Part shown: in pieces, positions 26,020-33,825 of the stretch
Layout: every line of letters begins with the position of its first letter
How positions within the stretch are numbered: the stretch's first letter is position 1
Source: Clostridiales bacterium
GTDB lineage: Bacteria; Bacillota; Clostridia; Peptostreptococcales; Anaerovoracaceae
Direction: 5' to 3'
NCBI GenBank assembly: GCA_015243575.1
Contig: CP042469.1
Location: forward strand, 4,740,929-4,804,928
Length of the DNA stretch: 64,000 nucleotides
Translations under genes and position numbers: made by a program
The notes under the pieces: generated by a model
The model's database searches: none
What the model saw: the letters and a program-made list of their open reading frames with translations, nothing else
What the model was told of the DNA's origin: nothing

Positions 26020-27165
26020 TTACTTCTCCTCTCCGATCACAGTCACAAGATCTCCATCCTGGAGAGAATTTAAATTGGTAACGATGAGCTGGTCTCCTTC
26101 CTGCAAACCTGAAGTGATTTCGATCATGTCCTCCGAAGTCTCGCCAATGGTAACAGAAATACGACGGGCAGTACCATTATCAAGGGTGAACACTGAATAA
26201 TTTCCCCCTGTCCCTGCAACAGCCTTCATGGGAACGGCCAGAGTCTGAGGCTTCTCCTGGCTGGAGATTTCAATGTATCCGAAGGTTCCCGAATTTAACG
26301 ATCCACTCGCGTTGTCGACTCTGATCAGACAGTCGAAGACTCTGGTCTGACTGTTTGCAGAGGCAGCGATGCTTTCCACTATCCCTTTGTATTCGGTTCC
26401 TGCGTTCTTATCTGGTCTTAAAATAACCTCTTGACCAGCAGCAACCTTGCTCAAATCCTCCTGCATCAGTTGGATTTCGGCCTTGATTGTGGTATTGTTA
26501 TTTACTGTTGCGATGACCGTTCCTCGATTGAGATACTGACCTACACTAATGTTTTTTCCACTGATTTCACCGGTGATGGGCGCCTTCACCACACAATCAT
26601 TTAGTGAATTTGTAATATCTTGGATATCAACCTGCTTCAACTGAACATTGGCCTGAGACGTCTTATATGCGCGCATTGCAGCCTCATAAGCCGTTTTGGA
26701 GCAGGCGCCCTCCGCATACAACTGCGCGGCGATATCATAATCGCTCTTTGCAGATTCCAGGCTCAATTCGAGCTTACTCAGATCGAGTTGGGCTGTCTTC
26801 AGGTCATTCTGCAGATCCTTGTCATCAAGATACGCCAGCGGCTGCCCTTGGGTCACCAAATCGCCGTTCTCAAAGCTGATTTGAGTAACCTGCCCTGATG
26901 TCCCGCTGCTGACAGCGGCTGCCTCAGCCGGATTCAGATTTGCTTTATATATTAATCCCCCAAATGAATTTATAAGTTTTACCGTCTCTGTTTCTACGGC
27001 GACGATATTGTCTGACGCTTCCATCCCCCCTGGCGTCTTTTTCTCTGCGAAAATATTGAATCCCGTTAAGAGTACCACGATTAATACGACCGCTATGATT
27101 ATGATCTTTTTATGACCCAGCAAATTCTTTAAAAGAATTCGGCTTGCTTTTTCAACATTTCCCAT
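26020..27165 (-). CDS. RND efflux adaptor (membrane fusion protein, HlyD/AcrA-like)
   Basis: About 381 residues. The N-terminal membrane anchor is KIIIIAVVLIVVLLTGFNIF. Then come a biotinyl-lipoyl-like half (GQVTQISFENGDLVTQGQPL), a coiled-coil hairpin (residues about 115-180), the second lipoyl half (VKAPITGEISGKNISVGQYL), a beta-barrel and a C-terminal membrane-proximal domain. The start at 27165 (MGNVEKAS) is favoured by GGAGG five bases upstream; in-frame ATGs at 27177, 27192 and 27213 lack such a site. It is translated just ahead of the RND pump and lies opposite a two-component system that probably controls it. Confidence 0.93.
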   Translation of the reverse strand: MGNVEKASRILLKNLLGHKKIIIIAVVLIVVLLTGFNIFAEKKTPGGMEASDNIVAVETETVKLINSFGGLIYKANLNPAEAAAVSSGTSGQVTQISFENGDLVTQGQPLAYLDDKDLQNDLKTAQLDLSKLELSLESAKSDYDIAAQLYAEGACSKTAYEAAMRAYKTSQANVQLKQVDIQDITNSLNDCVVKAPITGEISGKNISVGQYLNRGTVIATVNNNTTIKAEIQLMQEDLSKVAAGQEVILRPDKNAGTEYKGIVESIAASANSQTRVFDCLIRVDNASGSLNSGTFGYIEISSQEKPQTLAVPMKAVAGTGGNYSVFTLDNGTARRISVTIGETSEDMIEITSGLQEGDQLIVTNLNSLQDGDLVTVIGEEK

Positions 27166-27237
27166 TGATTCCTCCATTTTATTCTTTCTCATACACACTC
27201 TGAGAAATTCCATTTAATACGACTGGTATTATGATAG

Positions 27238-27268
27238 AATGGTTTTATTAAATCAACGTTAAACCATT
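27238..27268. promoter_or_regulatory. Dyad in the divergent region between the adaptor gene and the response regulator
   Basis: AATGGTTTTA and TTAAACCATT form an almost perfect inverted repeat around an 11-nt centre. To its right are repeated TTAA-containing motifs (CATTAACTTTC, TTAATGTCC, GTTAATA). This A/T-rich divergent region is where the OmpR-type regulator encoded at 27376 would be expected to bind; which repeat is used cannot be told. Confidence 0.4.
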
Positions 27269-27375
27269 ATTAATTGAACATTAACTTTCAATTATTTTCT
27301 TAATGTCCAGTTAATATAGGGCGGATACAATTGAGCTATGGGAGAAAACTGATATGGATTGGAGGAGGACTTTGT

Positions 27376-28050
27376 ATGTTTAATATTCTTGTTGTTGAGG
27401 ATGATGCAAAGCTTGGCAGCATTTACAGCACCATCCTTCGGATGAATAAATACAATCCGTATATTGCGGACAACGGGCTGGCTGCTTTAGAAATTTTAGA
27501 CAAAGAGTATATTGATTTAATCATTACGGATGTTATGATGCCCGGAATGGATGGTTTTGAACTGACTGAGACTCTCAGAGAGCACGGATATAACATGCCG
27601 ATCCTGATGATTACAGCAAGAGAAAGCTTTCATGACATGCAAAAGGGGTTTCTTTCAGGAACAGACGATTATATGGTCAAGCCGGTCAATTGGGACGAGA
27701 TGATACTGCGGATCGGAGCGCTATTACGGCGAGCACGGATTGTGAACGAACGTAGGATTATCTGTGGTTCCACCATCCTTGACATGGATTCGCTGACGGT
27801 GGTGCAGGGTGATGAGGTCAGTATCCTTCCGTTGAAGGAATTCTTACTATTGTTTAAGTTAATTTCGTCCTCAGGAAAAATCTTCACCAGACAGCAGATC
27901 ATGGATGAGATTTGGGGAATTGACACCGTCTCAGACGAGCGTACGGTAGATGTCCACATCAATCATTTGAGAGAGCGGTTTAAGAATTGCAGCGATTTTG
28001 AAATCGTTACAGTGAGAGGATTAGGATATAAGGCGGTGAGAACAGAATGA
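27376..28050 (+). CDS. OmpR-family response regulator
   Basis: Cytoplasmic regulator of 224 residues. The receiver domain has the acidic pair Asp9-Asp10 and the phosphoacceptor Asp52 (IITDVMMPGMDG), with the Lys of DYMVKPVNW. A winged-helix DNA-binding domain follows (IFTRQQIMDEIWG, TVDVHINHLRERF, VRGLGYKAV). ATG 27376 follows GGAGGAGGA; the longer frame from 27331 has no ribosome site. It overlaps the kinase gene by four bases (ATGA). Divergent placement from the RND pump suggests it regulates drug or envelope-stress efflux. Confidence 0.95.
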   Translation: MFNILVVEDDAKLGSIYSTILRMNKYNPYIADNGLAALEILDKEYIDLIITDVMMPGMDGFELTETLREHGYNMPILMITARESFHDMQKGFLSGTDDYMVKPVNWDEMILRIGALLRRARIVNERRIICGSTILDMDSLTVVQGDEVSILPLKEFLLLFKLISSSGKIFTRQQIMDEIWGIDTVSDERTVDVHINHLRERFKNCSDFEIVTVRGLGYKAVRTE

Positions 28051-29108
28051 AAAAGATCACATTTCCAAGTTTATGGGCTGCCTTTGTAATCTTCGTGTTT
28101 TTGAATATTATCTTCACATCTCTTCTTGTAATCTTTATTATTTACGCCATTGCTTATGTGGGGATTGCGGATGATGTTAAAAGTCCAAAGGCTCTTTCCA
28201 CCTTGTTTGGAGTCTTATTGTTCAGTGTTGTGATTGCAAGTACGATCAGTTATTTTATCGGGAAGCATGTATTTAAGCCTATTAATAACATTAGTCAGGC
28301 AATGAGAAACGTGTCAAAAGGGGATTTCAGCATTCGACTAAACTACGATGGAACCGTGAAAGAGCTGGAAAATATGTCTGACAATTTTAACTCTATGGTG
28401 CATGAGCTTGGTAATATGGAAGCCTTACGAAATGACTTTGTAGTCACCGTTTCCCATGAATTCAAAACGCCCTTGGCCGCGATAGAAGGCTATGCAACGA
28501 TACTTCGGAATCCGGAACTTACGATAGAGGAATATCGGGAATTTCTGGAAAAGATTACTGAGAGTATCAAGCAGCTTGCACAGCTTTCCAGCAGTATCCT
28601 GATGATTTCCAATCTGGAAAACAAAGAAATGATAACAGAAAAGAAACGATTCCGATTGGATGAGCAGATTCGACAGGCCGTACTTTTACTTGAGCCACTC
28701 TGGGAACGCAAGCATCTCACGCTCAATATCGATCTGGATCATGTATTTTACTTCAGTAACGAAGAGCTGCTGATGCAGGTCTGGATTAATCTCATCAATA
28801 ATGCAGTCAAATTTACTCCGAAGAATGGTGAGATCAATATTCTGCTAAAGGAGTTCCCTCAAAGCGTTCAAATAACAGTTTCCGATACTGGGGTAGGTAT
28901 GACTCCTGAAGTCCAGAAATATATCTTTGACAAATTCTTCAAGGAGGATCGTTCCGGCAGTATTGAAGGAAATGGTCTGGGATTGGCCCTCGTCAAGCGG
29001 ATCATTGATTTAAGCCATGGCAAGATCAGTGTTCAGAGCGAGCCTGGCCTTGGTTCCAGCTTTGTTGTTACATTGCCGGTGGCAAGAACGCTCATTTCAA
29101 TACAGTAA
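28047..29108 (+). CDS. Membrane sensor histidine kinase
   Basis: A 353-residue kinase with two membrane helices (about residues 9-38 and 50-72) separated by a short loop of only about ten residues, so it is an intramembrane-sensing type. HAMP follows (KPINNISQAMRNVSKGDFSI). The dimerisation domain has phospho-acceptor His137 (VSHEFKTPLAAIEGY). The ATPase domain has N box NLINNAVKFTP, G1 DTGVGM and G2 GNGLGLAL. It forms a two-component pair with the overlapping upstream regulator and overlaps the convergent MerR gene by 12 bp at its 3' end. Confidence 0.95.
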   Translation: MKKITFPSLWAAFVIFVFLNIIFTSLLVIFIIYAIAYVGIADDVKSPKALSTLFGVLLFSVVIASTISYFIGKHVFKPINNISQAMRNVSKGDFSIRLNYDGTVKELENMSDNFNSMVHELGNMEALRNDFVVTVSHEFKTPLAAIEGYATILRNPELTIEEYREFLEKITESIKQLAQLSSSILMISNLENKEMITEKKRFRLDEQIRQAVLLLEPLWERKHLTLNIDLDHVFYFSNEELLMQVWINLINNAVKFTPKNGEINILLKEFPQSVQITVSDTGVGMTPEVQKYIFDKFFKEDRSGSIEGNGLGLALVKRIIDLSHGKISVQSEPGLGSSFVVTLPVARTLISIQ

Positions 29109-30002
29109 CTTCACAGAGATCTTCAGCACATAATTGTCGTAGCCCTTCATTGAAAGCTCATCCAGAATGACGTCCTCATAAAAAAATTCTCCCATAGAGT
29201 ATCCCTCTGCGGCAACATACTTTGTCAGCCTGGCATAATCCGCAATGGCGGTGTCGAACCCTCCCCAGTGGTAGATCACGGCATAGCGGCCCCGGGGTTT
29301 CTTATGATTTACGGCATGAATTTCATTGCCGCTGAGCTTCGTATAAAAATGAGAGTAATTGTAATCTGTCTCATTTGGGATTTTACTTGTCGGAATCATC
29401 CCGCCAATGGAGTACGCACTGTAAATATCCAGATCGTGACACAGATTCAGATGACCAGCAATGGCCTGGGCCATTTTTTTTGCGTCCTCCGTGCCGTTGT
29501 AGGGAGTCGCAAGGAAGTATTCATCTTCTGAAAGTTCCTCTGTCATCACGGTTCCTGTCGTTACCTTTAGCGCATCCTGAGTAAGCCGAACCTTGGTTTT
29601 CAGCATATTTTTCAGCCAGTTTAGATCCTCCATTTTACGATCGATTTCCTTGATCTTATCGCTCAGCAGGTCGATCAAATCCTCGGGACTGCGATGATTC
29701 AGATATTCTTTAATGCTTTTCAACGGCATATCCATTTCCTTCAGCACCGAGATTACCTGAAATACCTCAAGCTGGTTGTAGGAATAATATCGATAGCCGT
29801 TCTCTTTCTTTATTTCAGGAGAAAAGATGCCAATTTCATCATAATGAAACAGCGTCTGCTTCTTCACCTTGCATAATCTTGCAAACTCACCCGTAGTAAA
29901 GTAAGCCTCAAAAGCCTTGTTCTGCTTTTCAAAGGAGTACTCCATCTCCTTCGGGACATTCTTTTGGCAATGCTCTTTGTCCAGACAATTTTTTTGTGTC
30001 AT
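29097..30002 (-). CDS. MerR-family transcriptional regulator with effector-binding domain
   Basis: About 301 residues. An unusual N-terminal extension of about 35 residues carries two Cys (NCLDKEHC). The MerR helix-turn-helix follows (TTGEFARLCKVKKQTLFHYD, then NGYRYYSYNQLE), then a coiled coil (SDKIKEIDRKMEDLNWLK) and a C-terminal GyrI-like ligand-binding domain. Multidrug-type MerR regulators of this layout activate nearby efflux pumps; a MATE pump lies divergently. ATG 30002 is preferred over 30008 because the GGGGGGAG ribosome site directly abuts the latter. The last 12 bp overlap the kinase gene. Confidence 0.9.
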   Translation of the reverse strand: MTQKNCLDKEHCQKNVPKEMEYSFEKQNKAFEAYFTTGEFARLCKVKKQTLFHYDEIGIFSPEIKKENGYRYYSYNQLEVFQVISVLKEMDMPLKSIKEYLNHRSPEDLIDLLSDKIKEIDRKMEDLNWLKNMLKTKVRLTQDALKVTTGTVMTEELSEDEYFLATPYNGTEDAKKMAQAIAGHLNLCHDLDIYSAYSIGGMIPTSKIPNETDYNYSHFYTKLSGNEIHAVNHKKPRGRYAVIYHWGGFDTAIADYARLTKYVAAEGYSMGEFFYEDVILDELSMKGYDNYVLKISVKLLY

Positions 30003-30016
30003 TTTCATCTCCCCCC

Positions 30017-30047
30017 TTGACTATATGGTTACCGTACACTTTATCAT
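30017..30047 (+). promoter_or_regulatory. MerR-type promoter (19-bp spacer) for the MATE pump
   Basis: TTGACT (30017-30022), a 19-nt spacer, TATCAT (30042-30047). The over-long spacer is typical of promoters activated by MerR proteins through DNA distortion. It overlaps the divergent MerR gene's ribosome-site region. Confidence 0.5.
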
Positions 30048-30167
30048 AAAATAGGATCAACTGCAATGAGGGACATTTGAGATGAAGGCTGCTTGACCTG
30101 AGGTACATGAAATCCGGCTGGAGGGATGGGTGTGTCATTATGCAGATTGATAGATAGGAAGGTTATT

Positions 30168-31535
30168 ATGGAACATATATTTGATAAGGGTGTAACGGTA
30201 AGAAGATTTGCAAGCTATGTTACGCCATCGGTAATCATGCTTGTTTTCATCGCATTATATTATTTGATCGATGCATTTTTTGTTGCAAATTATGTCAACT
30301 CAGACGCACTGGCGGCAATCAGCATTGTATATCCCATTTCCGGCTTCGGTTGGGGCGTCTCCATCATGCTGGCCGCAGGATCCAGCGCAATTGTGGCAAT
30401 GAGAATGGGTGAGGGAAATCAGCAGGAAGCAAATGAAAAATTTTCTCTCATCTGCATCTTTTCTGTGGGGCTGGGAGTCCTATTTACCGTGTTGGGGCTG
30501 ACGTTTTTTGAGGAGCTGATTGAACTTCTTGGAGCTAATGAGACGCTGAAGGTTTACTGTATGGATTATGGCTGGATTTTAATTCTTGCACTGCCGACGG
30601 CGTTTCTGGGGGTCTTGCTGGAATATTTCATCAGGGTGGACGGAAGACCAGGATTTACGCTGTTTCTCTATGTATCGGGCGGGATTGTCCACCTGGTTCT
30701 GGATTATTTGTTTTTGGTCTGCTGGGGTTGGGGCATTGAAGGGGCAGGCTGGGCTACCGCTGCAGGACAGCTCACTGTCCTCCTGCTGGGCCTGATTTAT
30801 TTTGCAACCCAGGAAACAAAACTTAAATTTGTTTGGCCCAAATGGGACTTTAATTATCTAAAGGACAGCATCGTAAACGGGTCTTCGGAAATGGTATCCG
30901 AGTCCTCAACCGCTGTAACGGTCTATGTCTTCAACAGAATCGTCTTAAAAATGGCTGGAGAGGACGGGGTAGCGGCTCTGAGCATTGTACTGAATACCCA
31001 ATACCTTCTGATCTCGATTCATTTAGGCTTTATTACAGGAGTCGCTCCCTTGATCAGCTTTTATTATGGGGCGAAGGAGTACCTCAAGGTCAATCAGTTT
31101 CTCAGATATTCCGGCGTTTTTGTATTGGTTTCCTCTTTCTGTGTCTCGCTGCTGGCGATCCTGGATGCACCTTTGATTGCAGGGGCCTTTGCAAAGCCGG
31201 ATACAGAGGTTTATCATATTGCAATTGTAGGAATTCGATTTTTGTCGGTGGCGTTTCTCTTCAATGGAATTAACGTTTTTGTATCAGGTTTCTTCACCGC
31301 ATACGGCAACGGGGTCATCTCTGCACTTGTTGCTATGAGCCGGGGACTTATCATGGTTTTGATAGGGGCGCTGACGCTGCCTCATTTCTTTGGAATCAAC
31401 GGCGTTTGGATGACGGTGGCATTTGCTGAAATTACGACATTTGCTCTTTCCGTCTTTATGCTTCGGAAATATCGATCCGTGTATGGGTACGGGCTGAAAA
31501 GAGATATCCATGAAGGAATAAGAGATCGGAATTGA
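30168..31535 (+). CDS. MATE-family multidrug efflux transporter
   Basis: Integral membrane antiporter of 455 residues with twelve helices in two homologous halves. Recognisable are ASYVTPSVIMLVFIALYYLID with the family acidic residue and ANYVNSDALAAISIVYPISG in the first half, and the equivalent YVFNRIVLKMAGEDGVAALS in the second. The start at 30168 follows AGGAAGG; the longer frame lacks a site. The divergent MerR regulator and the 19-bp-spacer promoter suggest ligand-induced expression. Substrate (cationic drugs or metabolites) is unknown. Confidence 0.95.
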   Translation: MEHIFDKGVTVRRFASYVTPSVIMLVFIALYYLIDAFFVANYVNSDALAAISIVYPISGFGWGVSIMLAAGSSAIVAMRMGEGNQQEANEKFSLICIFSVGLGVLFTVLGLTFFEELIELLGANETLKVYCMDYGWILILALPTAFLGVLLEYFIRVDGRPGFTLFLYVSGGIVHLVLDYLFLVCWGWGIEGAGWATAAGQLTVLLLGLIYFATQETKLKFVWPKWDFNYLKDSIVNGSSEMVSESSTAVTVYVFNRIVLKMAGEDGVAALSIVLNTQYLLISIHLGFITGVAPLISFYYGAKEYLKVNQFLRYSGVFVLVSSFCVSLLAILDAPLIAGAFAKPDTEVYHIAIVGIRFLSVAFLFNGINVFVSGFFTAYGNGVISALVAMSRGLIMVLIGALTLPHFFGINGVWMTVAFAEITTFALSVFMLRKYRSVYGYGLKRDIHEGIRDRN

Positions 31536-31623
31536 CGGAATGCATTTCATTCAGTACAATGAAAGAATACAGGTAAATATTGAGATCAGACAAATTTCAG
31601 CAAAAACTAGTATGGGGGACGTT

Positions 31624-32583
31624 ATGAAGGATCGTTTTGGCAGAGAGATAAGCTACATGAGAATTTCCGTAACCGATCGGTGTAATCTGAGATGTAAATA
31701 CTGTATGCCTGAAGAGGGTATTGAAAATCTCGGACATGATAAAATTCTGACATTTGAAGACATCCAAAGAATTGTAAAGGCAGCAGCGGAGCTGGGAATA
31801 TCAAAGTTTCGCATAACTGGAGGAGAACCCCTGGCGAGAAAAGGGATTGCAAGCCTCATCGAGCAGCTTGCAGCGACGGAGGGGGTCAAGGAGCTGGTTA
31901 TGACCACCAACGGTACATTGCTCGCCGGACAGGCAGAAGCTTTAAAAAAGGCAGGCTTGAGCAGAGTGAATATCAGCGTCGATTCCCTGCTCTACCATAA
32001 GTACGAAGAAATTACTAGAGGCGGCGACCTGGATGAGGTTTTTGAAGGGGTAAATGCAGCCCTTGCCGCAGGACTGACGCCCGTAAAACTCAATGTTGTG
32101 GCCATGGAAGGCTTCAACGACGATGAAATTCTGAACTTTGTTCAGCTAACCATCAACCATCCGCTGGATATTCGATTTATTGAGCTTATGCCCATTGGAC
32201 AAGCTGCATTCAGCAGCGGGTACCGCTATCTCTCTTGTGATGAGATCAAAACTAAGCTACCAAGTCTGATTCCGCTGAAACGACAAGACGGAGTTGCAGA
32301 TCTTTACCGATACCCTGAGGCTCAAGGCAATATTGGATTTATCAGTCCTATGAGCAGGCAGTTTTGCGGAGATTGCAACAAGATAAGGCTTACAGCCGAT
32401 GGAAAATTGAAACCCTGTCTACATACCGATCAGGAGATCGATCTCAACGAAATTCTGCAGTTAAAAGATCATGAACTCCTGAAAGAGACCTTGCGGCAGG
32501 CCATACTCCAAAAGGGAGAGCAGCATGAACTAAACAGCGGCGGTAAACCCATTGAACGGGAAATGAACCGGATCGGAGGCTAA
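31624..32583 (+). CDS. moaA: GTP 3',8-cyclase MoaA
   Basis: Radical-SAM enzyme of 319 residues for the first step of molybdenum-cofactor synthesis. The N-terminal [4Fe-4S] site is Cys20, Cys24, Cys27 (TDRCNLRCKYCMPEEG), followed by TGGEPL. The C-terminal substrate cluster is FCGDCNKIRLT and KPCL, and the protein ends in the Gly-Gly tail that is essential in this family. ATG 31624 follows GGGGGAC; a frame from 31540 adds 28 unrelated residues. moaC follows directly, and its ribosome site GGAGG is encoded by the Gly-Gly codons. Confidence 0.96.
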   Translation: MKDRFGREISYMRISVTDRCNLRCKYCMPEEGIENLGHDKILTFEDIQRIVKAAAELGISKFRITGGEPLARKGIASLIEQLAATEGVKELVMTTNGTLLAGQAEALKKAGLSRVNISVDSLLYHKYEEITRGGDLDEVFEGVNAALAAGLTPVKLNVVAMEGFNDDEILNFVQLTINHPLDIRFIELMPIGQAAFSSGYRYLSCDEIKTKLPSLIPLKRQDGVADLYRYPEAQGNIGFISPMSRQFCGDCNKIRLTADGKLKPCLHTDQEIDLNEILQLKDHELLKETLRQAILQKGEQHELNSGGKPIEREMNRIGG

Positions 32584-32584
32584 G

Positions 32585-33148
32585 GTGAAGGAAACCACTG
32601 ACAACGACAGAAATCAGATGATGCAAATTGATCAAGATGAACCGGCCTGCATCGGTGAAGCAGAGCTGACCCACATTGATCAGAACGGACGGCCCAAAAT
32701 GGTGGATGTGGGAGAGAAACAAGACACCGCCAGAGTGGCTGTGGCAAAGGGCAGTATCTACATGAAGCCGGAGACGTTGGAGCGGATTAAGGCTGGTTCG
32801 CTGGCCAAGGGAGATGTCCTTTCCGTTGCACAAACTGCGGGAATCATGGCAGCAAAAAACACAGCATCGGCGATTCCGATGTGCCATAATATATTCATTA
32901 CAGGTATAGAAATGGATTTTGTTCTTGATGAAGAACATTCTGCAGTCCATATAGAAGCCAGTGCCAGCACCATCGGAAAGACCGGGATAGAGATGGAATC
33001 ACTGCATGCGGTCTCCGTTGCGGCGCTTACGATTTATGATATGTGCAAGGCCATAGACAGAGGGATGCGAATCACGGATATCAGACTTGTAAAAAAAACC
33101 GGAGGAAAATCCGGAGACTTTACAGGTGAGTATGATAGAGCTGAATAA
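32585..33148 (+). CDS. moaC: Cyclic pyranopterin monophosphate synthase MoaC
   Basis: A 187-residue enzyme converting the MoaA product to cPMP. Core motifs: MVDVGEKQDTARVAVAKG, AAKNTASAIPMCHNI, GKTGIEMESLHAVSVAALT, and the terminal KKTGGKSGDF. The N-terminal 25 residues (acidic) precede the usual start of the family (THIDQNGRPKMVDV). The start is GTG at 32585 with GGAGG at the end of moaA, implying translational coupling. The third gene of the unit is a MOSC protein. Confidence 0.96.
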   Translation: MKETTDNDRNQMMQIDQDEPACIGEAELTHIDQNGRPKMVDVGEKQDTARVAVAKGSIYMKPETLERIKAGSLAKGDVLSVAQTAGIMAAKNTASAIPMCHNIFITGIEMDFVLDEEHSAVHIEASASTIGKTGIEMESLHAVSVAALTIYDMCKAIDRGMRITDIRLVKKTGGKSGDFTGEYDRAE

Positions 33149-33163
33149 AAGGAGGATAACATC

Positions 33164-33592
33164 ATGGCAAAAGTAATATCCATTAATACCAGTGACAAGA
33201 CTGGCCAGATCAAGCTGCCGGTTTCAGAGGCTGAATTTATTGAGGGCGGAATCAAAGGGGATGCACATTGCGGTCTGGACGAGATCAAACAGGTAAGCCT
33301 TCTGGCTGACGAGAGCGTTGATAAGATGAGAGCGATGGGACTAACCTTAGCAGCGGGAGCTTTCGCTGAGAACGTTACAACCCAAGGGATTGAGCTGAAA
33401 ACTCTTCCCATCGGCACCATGTTGAAAATTGGTGAGACCCTTCAGCAGGTTTCGAGAATCGGCAAGGAATGTCATACCGGCTGCGCAATCAAACAACAAA
33501 CCGGAACTTGTGTTATGCCGCTGGAAGGAATTTTTACAAAGGTTATCAAGGGCGGAATTGTTCGGGTAGGGGACAGCATCGAGCTCGTATAA
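33164..33592 (+). CDS. MOSC-domain protein (molybdenum-cofactor sulfurase C-terminal-like)
   Basis: A 142-residue stand-alone MOSC domain with IKGDAHCGLDEIKQVSLLADES, AGAFAENVTTQGIEL, IGTMLKIGETLQQVS and the conserved cysteine in GKECHTGCAI. MOSC proteins handle sulfur or ligands for Mo/W enzymes. AAAGGAGG precedes ATG 33164, and it is the last gene of the moaA-moaC unit, which supports cofactor maturation. The exact reaction is unknown. Confidence 0.93.
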   Translation: MAKVISINTSDKTGQIKLPVSEAEFIEGGIKGDAHCGLDEIKQVSLLADESVDKMRAMGLTLAAGAFAENVTTQGIELKTLPIGTMLKIGETLQQVSRIGKECHTGCAIKQQTGTCVMPLEGIFTKVIKGGIVRVGDSIELV

Positions 33593-33645
33593 TATAAAGG
33601 ATTTTAAACTTGGTCATTAATATTGTATACATTTAGAGGTTACTA

Positions 33646-33757
33646 TTGATTTTATCGATTATACTACTATATAATGGATTAAATCACCTGGAATTCTAAG
33701 GAAACGCTGTTTCCTCCCCGGATGAAAAGCCGGCCCGATGAAAGCAGCGTTTTTTTC
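33646..33757 (+). promoter_or_regulatory. Promoter and leader terminator upstream of the OadA-like gene
   Basis: TTGATT (33646-33651), 18 nt, TATAAT (33670-33675). About 27 nt later a hairpin starts: AAACGCTGTTTC (33702-33713) pairs with GAAAGCAGCGTTT (one bulge), with an inner CCGG/CCGG pairing, then a T7 run ending at 33757. It lies 69 nt before the start codon. If the promoter is used, this is a leader attenuator; otherwise it simply ends the moa operon. Confidence 0.55.
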
Positions 33758-33825
33758 GATACGCGTTAAAAAACGTTGGTTCATCAGCGCTTTCTTAACG
33801 AAAATATGTGAAAATGGAGGATGAA

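Noticed and set aside
33731-33746. GGCCCGATGAAA stretch resembling part of a SAM-I riboswitch
   Set aside because: The other conserved SAM-I elements (K-turn, CTTATCAAGAG-like 5' strand, GCAACC) are absent; it is the arm of an ordinary terminator.
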